64,000 nt of DNA from Symbiodinium natans (lineage: Eukaryota; Sar; Dinophyceae; Suessiales; Symbiodiniaceae): assembly GCA_905221605.1 (NCBI GenBank), contig CAJNDS010002557.1:677001-741000 (forward strand), read 5' to 3'. Below, one piece after another: positions 59,201 through 64,000 of this stretch. The position numbers and the translations under genes were made by a program. Numbering within the stretch: position 1 is the first letter of the stretch; each line of letters starts with the position of its first letter. Under the pieces are notes generated by a model. That model was not told where the DNA came from and made no database searches. It saw only the letters and a program-made list of their open reading frames with translations.

Positions 59201-62200
59201 GGGGAAGTCCGGGAGTGGATAGGATTGCTATTGAAGGCGCACGGAGACTATGGAAAGGCCGCGGAGAGTATGTCGTTCATTACACACAAACTGACAGGAA
59301 CGCAGGAGATGACCTACCAGGGTGCGTACAAGAAGGTTCAGGAAGTGTGCAAGGAATGCGTCTCGAAGGGCATGGGAGGGAATCAAGTGACGAACATTAT
59401 TGCGGTATTGGCCCCGGCTGGAATGGCAGCAGGGAATGCTCGCCGAGCAATAGAAGAGGTGAGACGGTTCGAGGCTACGGACGATGACACTAAAACCAAA
59501 GTGGCGAGGGAGACGAGGGAGACGATCAGGAAAGCCAATGCCAATGTGCTCTGGGTAGGGCCCGGAAATTTCGAAGAGAATGGATTCCCCACTAACTACA
59601 GAGTCAGGGAGGAGGCCAAGGAGCTGATAAGGGCTGGAGAAGCCATGGATAAACTGATGAAGAAGTCTGGGATCATCACTCTGCCTTGGAACGTTATGCG
59701 TACGGCGTTTCCTCGAATAGGGGTGGACGCGGGAAAGTTGTACATCAGTGCCGGGCGAACGTTCGGCTTCTGGGCGCAGATCCTGTTCATCTCGATGTTT
59801 GGAATGATGTGGCCGACCCCGCGAGACATGGAATTATATGATAGAGAAACTTCAGCTATTAGGGAGGTGATCGGCGAGGAGGGCAGGGATAGCATCGGAG
59901 AGGTTGGAGTCTGGCTCAGACGCTGGATAGAAGTGGCGAAGGCAGACCGGTCACTGAAAACGAAAGTGATTGTGCCAGAGACAAAGATCACGGGAGTCAC
60001 GGAGAGCCTTAGGACATCGGATAGACAAGGGGTGTATACGGAGATGGCTGCCAGGATAGATGAGTCGGTGTGGAAGACGATGTGTGGTAAGTCCGAAGCT
60101 CACTGTGTGTCAGCCGGAGATAGGGGTTCTTGGCACCGGATGAAAGTGATCATTTACACGGCGGCCGGCTTCCACATGAAGGACCCCGAATACCAAGCTC
60201 TAAGGGCTATGGAGGCTATAGGGCAGCTGAAGGCGATGGCAGATGACGCAGAGATGATGGAGGACGATGCAGAGTCGGATGGAGAAGAGGATGATGCTAT
60301 GGGTGAGGATAGACCGGAGAACCGATCTGCTCGAGAGGGAGACGCATCAATGACTGAGGAGTTCAAGGAAGGCAGTGACGAGGGTTTCGCCACCGTGAGG
60401 AGTCGGTCAGAACAAAAGAAGGCGAAGAAAGAAAACCGGGAGGCGATGAAGAGGAAGGAGCTGCTCGAGAGTGCTCAGGAGCTCGCGAACCAACGACAAG
60501 AGAAACAAGCAAGAGACGAGAAGAGAAAAAGTGCCGGGGAAAAGGCGGGAGATGGCAGAGATGGCGGAGCACTTAGGGGAACCGCTGGGATAGGTGATCA
60601 AGGGGATAGACCGCCGGCTCCACCGGTGCCAACACGAGGTGATACCAAGGGGGCGGTTATGCAGGCTCCCAGATGGAAGGGTGGTGCTGGGACAGGTAGC
60701 AACATCAAGACCCTGAGCGACCTCAAGTCCGAGCAGGAATATTCGGATAGAGAGACGCAGCAGGCAACGAGAAGCGGAGACAGTGGCGAAGGACCGATGG
60801 TGATAGGATCTGGAGGCACGGTGGGAGTGGTTGCCGACGGGACAGAACTGGATCGAGTGGAATGCGTGGGTACTGGAGAGAGTGGGGGGATATTGAGATT
60901 GAGGATGGAAGAAGAGGGATCGCCTGTGATAGAGGCCCCATGGTCGAGGAATACGAGGGCAGGACAGGTGCTGGGGGAGGGGCCTTTGATAGAAATGCAG
61001 CACTGGATTCGCTGTTATGGAGCCCCACCGATGGCATGGACAACGATAGTGGTACAGGTAATACGCAGGATGATTAGAGCGACGTGCCCGAGGGAGGTTA
61101 CCGATGAGATCACACCCAAAGAAGTGTACGACATTGTAAAGGCGGGAATATATGACTCGCAGGTGCTGTCGGGGACGAGGCCTGGCGCCGAACCGTCATA
61201 CACCGGGATAGCTTTGGGAACTTTGATGAGAAGCAGGATATTGAACGTTGAGAGCAACGTCGGAGGCATGAGGAAGTGGGTAGAGCAATTCTATCGGGTG
61301 TGGATGGGCATGAATGGAATATTGGGGACCGTGCCAGAGCTGAGAGCTGACGGAGGCAGACTAGGCCGGCCTGGACACAAGCCTCCATCGATTTCACCGC
61401 CGCCGAGTGAGCCTAGAGTAAAACCTACATCCAACGACGCGGATGAGATAGAGGTGGAGATGCGGTGGACTATATACAACGTAATGATAGAACCAGAGAC
61501 ACTTTCCCTAGGTTATGAAGAGCTCGAGATGCTGTGGGAGACGAAGTTGTTCGAGGTTGTCCAGAGGGCCGGGGAGCATTTGATAGATCGCGTGATGACG
61601 AGGATGGAAGCCGGTACCGGGGGCTATCCGGATAGCATGGACGTTGCGGACATGGTGGAGGAGGTGACAAAGCAAGGATTTGGATCCGAGACGGGGGGCA
61701 CTACTCCCCTGAATAAAATCGAGTTTTCGAATTACGTGGTGAGAATATGGCTGGCCAAATTCGTCAGGACGATGATTCTTGAAGACATGAAATTCCCGAG
61801 GGAATGGGCCAACACCATGGCATGGTGGATAGCGCAGAACCTGATGCTGGTTAAGCATGAGACTGATATTGTGGAGATGATAGGGAACGACTGCACGCTG
61901 TTCGAGGAGATCATCAGTTCGATGAGAAGGATAGAGAGCATGGGCCAAGGCTATCCGGCAGACTATTATCGGTGGATAGAAGAAATCAAGGAGGATGCGC
62001 TCAAGGAGGCACTCAAGGGCAGGAGGAGCGCAACAGGGATAAGACCTGAACCGCTCGACTCGGTGGCCGAGGCTGAAGAGCACGGGGTGAACGCGAGGGA
62101 AGCAAAGGACGCCGCAATGCAGATAGATGCGGGGGGAGAGATGAACGAGCCCGAGAGTCCGGAGATGGATAGCAAGATGGAGGGCGTGGAAGCTCATGAG

Positions 62201-64000
62201 GCGATGGAGCCAGATAGTGAGAACGAGAGAGGTCAAGGGTTCTCGGAGTTGTTTGGACACGGTGTTGATACGATAGCTGACAGGGAAGAGGATAGTCATG
62301 TGGCACGACAGAACCCGGAGATTTATAGGCGAGTCGTGGAGGATGTATGGAACCAGAAGCACAACTTTCCATTCCCGTGGTTGGACGAAGCGAGGGCGGA
62401 GAGGGATGAGCTCGTGAAAAGGATGACGGACGAGGTGCATGAGCGGGTCACCCGGGAGAACCCGATAGAGGAGAGCAACACGAGAGGGTCGGGAATACAT
62501 AGTTTCAGCGAGCCGGTCGAGTGGCTTAGAAGGATATGCTGGGGATACCATTGTCATGCGTGCTTTGCTTGGTGGTTGGGATATACGGGGGTAGATAGCA
62601 ATGGCGAGGCATTTCCGTGCGAAGGTGCTGTGTGCCCGGTCTGCGAAAAGGAGCTGGGACAAGTGGGAAAGTATAGTACCTTGGTAAAGGGCAGGCCACC
62701 ATCGGTGGTGTTGGCGGCGATCGTGCAGAATTCATATCTACCTGAATACGATCCGAGGAGGATAGTTGCACGGCTGACCGAGAGACTAGCAGCGGAGGGG
62801 ATGCCATGGGAAGAGATAGACCTTTTCGAGCCACACGAGCTTATGGTCGCCGCAGGAATAGTGGTCGTGGACAAACCGGAGGCGAAACTGGACTTCATGG
62901 ATGTTCTTATGACGTTGGGAAAGATCGCCACTGACGAAAGCGGAGTTCTTCCGGAATGGAATCTGGATAGATGTCTAGAAAGACCACAGGCACCTGAGCT
63001 GATGGAGGATAGTGTGGAACCCGATGCTAGGAGAAGATTGAGAATGGCAGCCGCGAGTTTGAGGGAGTCACCACAATGGCGTGAGGAGATTCAAGCGATT
63101 GCCAGAGACTACAGGGTTGAGGGAATGGGTTTCTGGAGAGCGAACCCTGACGTGAGGAGGGAACAGTGGAGGAGGGCTACGGAAATAGCGATAGAACGCA
63201 GAGCGAGCAGTATGGGGCCGATGGAGCTGGATAGAGAACTTCGAGCACAAAGGGTAAGGGAGGTTACGCAGCGCCTGGGCCCTGAGGTGAGCGACCGGCT
63301 GTTGATAAGGGGAGTGAATTTCTCCATTTTCAACTTGGAGGACTTGATGTACAAGGTGCTGAAGGATGTTACGATAGAAGACCTGATGGCAGGTTTGAAC
63401 AGCGCCGGAGCTGGGACGGTAGCGGCAGAGATCAAGAAAAGGATAGAACAGCACCAAGGAAGGCGGCCGGAATTCGCGAACATCATGAATATGAAGCTGG
63501 GGGAGGTGGTCCGGAAACAGTATCAAGAACAGCTTGAGTTGAAATACCGGCCGGAGGACATCCAGAGGTGGAAACCGGATAGGAGGAGAGAAGAAATCAA
63601 GAAGCTTCCGCTTTGGGCACGATGTACCATGCAAAGGATCCTCCTAGGAGGGATCAGGGACAAGGGCGCGAACCCGTCAAGGATAGAACGGCGACTGTAC
63701 GCATATCTACAGCTGATAGATTTCACCCTTGCCGAAGAATGTAACGAGCCGGAGGACGAAGAGGCAGGGGGTGTAAAGAAGAGGGGCAGAAACTGGCAGG
63801 AGGTGATCAAGACGGAGGAGATGAAGGAGAAAATCATGATTCCTCATTACAAGATGAACTATCGGATAGCCAGGCGTAGATCAACATGGGAGGCTGTAGT
63901 CGAGGCGGCCGAGGCGGGACAGAGTTGGATGATACACTCGGCAGAAGGAGCTGTGATTAGAAACACATCATGGGTGACGTGGACGCGGGACGAAGGTGAG
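56279..64000 (+). CDS. ORF3, giant protein of unknown function, incomplete at window edge (at least 2,574 aa)
   Basis: From the ATG (MGEMFGSVSLSERDRDIGSS) the frame reads to the last base of the window; I translated it through and saw no stop. Base composition and (G/A)ATAG frequency equal those of ORF1 and ORF2. Residues 535-690 contain W-I-F-H-G-T-S-L-E-A-L-W, G-A-P-S-V-H-D-S-A-G-C-W-F and A-S-Y-S-T, recalling the H-G-T...Y pattern of ADP-ribosyltransferase/PARP-like folds and of an HGT segment recurrent in dinoflagellate hypothetical proteins; function is not established. A hydrophobic stretch (F-W-A-Q-I-L-F-I-S-M-F-G-M-M-W) lies near 1,165-1,180, an acidic block near 1,320-1,345 precedes a Lys/Glu-rich helix (1,375-1,420), and C2092-x2-C2095 with C2119-x2-C2122 suggests a zinc site. 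No reverse transcriptase, capsid or envelope motif was seen. Most of the protein matches nothing I know. Confidence 0.85.
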   Translation, partial: MGEMFGSVSLSERDRDIGSSEDPGTASSSRTVGVRWQRPEHQTRDAGERERCDRAQAMIDFLEKVFSDADRYLKAETEDGVPGVTTYSYLPVGAKEREQARIHWMLEGNLEMQEVWARRAIPSPFKDDADFKKWMSSGIAGVRAEEAQAKTAKKGGKRSAVGYDVDRMRVHKIMYLWEVLRCTRRNPEAWIREKIPLIAATVTDATDYLERVIANWDRPRSHGGATKPPPQASPDAGNLSKEKLNDLIGVRLARGMDVPGCAMPTAGTGGDVDTPWAPKFLGATDETEKSFQKGRSYERMIAGVAPIAISVGGVYDVTNGSKDPFRASWGGISRKTLDWAEIHMDDTEKSPLDDAIKGMMTWLAVRPLKYAIPPSQVAERIAVSHKSSEEKLKIWTEAQPKIKVIGMADEIMGAYESQYLKRGRDVMEEFRRSEGGEKGYGVMANAANGQMKEYLDTLSWQIGGPTSVLHLLHWSLAEEVITFPEVQADGGVKDVKEHFTDSRCMWVPTKAEYAGAEKLNQEMSVGNEEFNVPGWIFHGTSLEALWSMIASGGIDRSHPLVTWTTGAPSVHDSAGCWFGRSICGTASYSTWHSLGNGWIVRVLAGFRRIGKNVKMDVGTRRSSVPDGQIRLDVDRVEIDGVLFCFMRATKIIGQALICRPKHPGLGANSHLMSEMSALMEKHPQGVERLYWRYHLKKRAIIGPARGPLPERPVDWKMEREFLHREGDENATKVVEQPTGSRSGLIELMRGWIAELPSGGGVSGPDRDKDYYPVDSEWANVIRLLEYMGIEAPMATGHDSAVVKMPWRSFVGPAIYRRCVESSGIEEKVMEEANKATHHMGKVLEMADVGSIVLGIEKAPRKHGWNRPEDVDQSWAFEAQAWAAIIGIGMGGVGGRLMEPALSSELESAVETYEWMFDIATAFHERKAAELVTWWAEGMKPPLQLRCSADQKTYVHIIIPEGIEGVSNKKNPASPGEVREWIGLLLKAHGDYGKAAESMSFITHKLTGTQEMTYQGAYKKVQEVCKECVSKGMGGNQVTNIIAVLAPAGMAAGNARRAIEEVRRFEATDDDTKTKVARETRETIRKANANVLWVGPGNFEENGFPTNYRVREEAKELIRAGEAMDKLMKKSGIITLPWNVMRTAFPRIGVDAGKLYISAGRTFGFWAQILFISMFGMMWPTPRDMELYDRETSAIREVIGEEGRDSIGEVGVWLRRWIEVAKADRSLKTKVIVPETKITGVTESLRTSDRQGVYTEMAARIDESVWKTMCGKSEAHCVSAGDRGSWHRMKVIIYTAAGFHMKDPEYQALRAMEAIGQLKAMADDAEMMEDDAESDGEEDDAMGEDRPENRSAREGDASMTEEFKEGSDEGFATVRSRSEQKKAKKENREAMKRKELLESAQELANQRQEKQARDEKRKSAGEKAGDGRDGGALRGTAGIGDQGDRPPAPPVPTRGDTKGAVMQAPRWKGGAGTGSNIKTLSDLKSEQEYSDRETQQATRSGDSGEGPMVIGSGGTVGVVADGTELDRVECVGTGESGGILRLRMEEEGSPVIEAPWSRNTRAGQVLGEGPLIEMQHWIRCYGAPPMAWTTIVVQVIRRMIRATCPREVTDEITPKEVYDIVKAGIYDSQVLSGTRPGAEPSYTGIALGTLMRSRILNVESNVGGMRKWVEQFYRVWMGMNGILGTVPELRADGGRLGRPGHKPPSISPPPSEPRVKPTSNDADEIEVEMRWTIYNVMIEPETLSLGYEELEMLWETKLFEVVQRAGEHLIDRVMTRMEAGTGGYPDSMDVADMVEEVTKQGFGSETGGTTPLNKIEFSNYVVRIWLAKFVRTMILEDMKFPREWANTMAWWIAQNLMLVKHETDIVEMIGNDCTLFEEIISSMRRIESMGQGYPADYYRWIEEIKEDALKEALKGRRSATGIRPEPLDSVAEAEEHGVNAREAKDAAMQIDAGGEMNEPESPEMDSKMEGVEAHEAMEPDSENERGQGFSELFGHGVDTIADREEDSHVARQNPEIYRRVVEDVWNQKHNFPFPWLDEARAERDELVKRMTDEVHERVTRENPIEESNTRGSGIHSFSEPVEWLRRICWGYHCHACFAWWLGYTGVDSNGEAFPCEGAVCPVCEKELGQVGKYSTLVKGRPPSVVLAAIVQNSYLPEYDPRRIVARLTERLAAEGMPWEEIDLFEPHELMVAAGIVVVDKPEAKLDFMDVLMTLGKIATDESGVLPEWNLDRCLERPQAPELMEDSVEPDARRRLRMAAASLRESPQWREEIQAIARDYRVEGMGFWRANPDVRREQWRRATEIAIERRASSMGPMELDRELRAQRVREVTQRLGPEVSDRLLIRGVNFSIFNLEDLMYKVLKDVTIEDLMAGLNSAGAGTVAAEIKKRIEQHQGRRPEFANIMNMKLGEVVRKQYQEQLELKYRPEDIQRWKPDRRREEIKKLPLWARCTMQRILLGGIRDKGANPSRIERRLYAYLQLIDFTLAEECNEPEDEEAGGVKKRGRNWQEVIKTEEMKEKIMIPHYKMNYRIARRRSTWEAVVEAAEAGQSWMIHSAEGAVIRNTSWVTWTRDEGE
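57874..58270 (+). other. ORF3 HGT segment, ADP-ribosyltransferase-like (tentative)
   Basis: H538-G-T starts a helix L-E-A-L-W-S-M-I-A-S-G-G-I, as in PARP-type folds where H of the first motif binds NAD, followed by Y in A-S-Y-S-T. The third catalytic residue (E or equivalent) was not located. RNA 2'-phosphotransferase-like folds share this layout. Confidence 0.35.
62537..62645 (+). other. ORF3 zinc-binding cluster
   Basis: W-G-Y-H-C-H-A-C-F-A-W-W (C2092, C2095) and C-E-G-A-V-C-P-V-C (C2114, C2119, C2122), a zinc-ribbon-like C-x2-C-x23-C-x2-C. Confidence 0.55.

Larger units (their letters stand above)
39637..64000 (+). mobile_element. Giant Ty1/copia-lineage retroelement, dinoflagellate type, right end beyond window
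   Basis: Leader, Gag-like ORF1, Pol ORF2 and giant ORF3, all on +, cover at least 24.3 kb without telomeric tracts. The Pol order protease, integrase, reverse transcriptase, RNase H is diagnostic of Ty1/copia. Usual copia elements are about 5-6 kb, so this is more than four times longer. The left boundary is inferred from the end of the CCCTAAA words and the onset of (G/A)ATAG words; TGTTTAGC at 39,638 could be an LTR start. LTRs, target-site duplication and total length cannot be judged because the 3' end lies outside. All ORFs are intact, which suggests a young or constrained copy. Confidence 0.9.

Noticed and set aside
61508-62662. Antisense open frame of 384 codons, and similar long minus frames across 42-64 kb
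   Set aside because: They lie opposite the three sense ORFs, are rich in Ser/Pro/Leu/His as expected from antisense of purine-rich DNA, and have no domain I recognise.

Overview
The window looks like nuclear DNA of a dinoflagellate, most likely close to Symbiodiniaceae. The reasons are: very many short interspersed tracts of TTTAGGG/CCCTAAA, the dinoflagellate and plant-type telomere unit; pentatricopeptide-repeat (PPR) fragments behind AG|G splice acceptors, the acceptor form known in dinoflagellates; and a Ty1/copia polyprotein whose reverse transcriptase and RNase H have the style I know from Symbiodinium proteins. No rRNA, tRNA, CRISPR array or bacterial operon was seen.

Positions 1 to about 39,636 are a telomere-repeat mosaic. 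Arrays of 3 to about 22 heptamers, in both orientations, alternate with 50-400 bp unique islands. At least 31 islands, all read on the + strand, encode a 15-60 residue piece of PPR repeats (the Y-N-A-A-I-S-A-C type core or the W-x-x-A-L-x-L-L helix). About 27 begin right after AG|G. They are either small exons of one or more PPR genes whose introns are filled with telomeric repeats, or debris of a duplicated PPR family. The same region holds foldback elements with TTGGGATGTTCC ends, dispersed direct repeats, a 39-bp-arm hairpin, minisatellites, microsatellites and homopolymer runs. Two or three further candidate exons (about 12.5, 13.7 and 14.6 kb) are not PPR. No complete conventional gene could be built here.

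From about 39,637 to the right edge (at least 24.3 kb) lies one giant copia-lineage retroelement on the + strand, starting where the last telomeric heptamers stop. It has an 812-bp leader and three very long ORFs: ORF1 (1,707 aa), a Gag-like protein with coiled coils, a treble-clef zinc cluster and two CCCH fingers; ORF2 (3,525 aa), Pol with protease, integrase, reverse transcriptase and RNase H plus embedded cytosine-methyltransferase-like and 2OG-Fe(II)-dioxygenase-like segments; and ORF3 (at least 2,574 aa, open at the window edge), unrecognised except for an ADP-ribosyltransferase-like HGT segment and a zinc cluster. Gaps between ORFs are 50 and 78 bp and each holds a perfect 8-bp inverted repeat. 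All three ORFs, the leader and the first gap share a strong excess of the word (G/A)ATAG.

The working picture is an autonomous, apparently intact copia element that has collected DNA- and nucleotide-modifying domains and a huge third ORF, inserted into telomere-like DNA beside a same-strand PPR array. The most novel parts are ORF3, the dioxygenase-like segment in Pol, the frame-tolerant GATAG signature and the PPR/telomeric-repeat exon mosaic.
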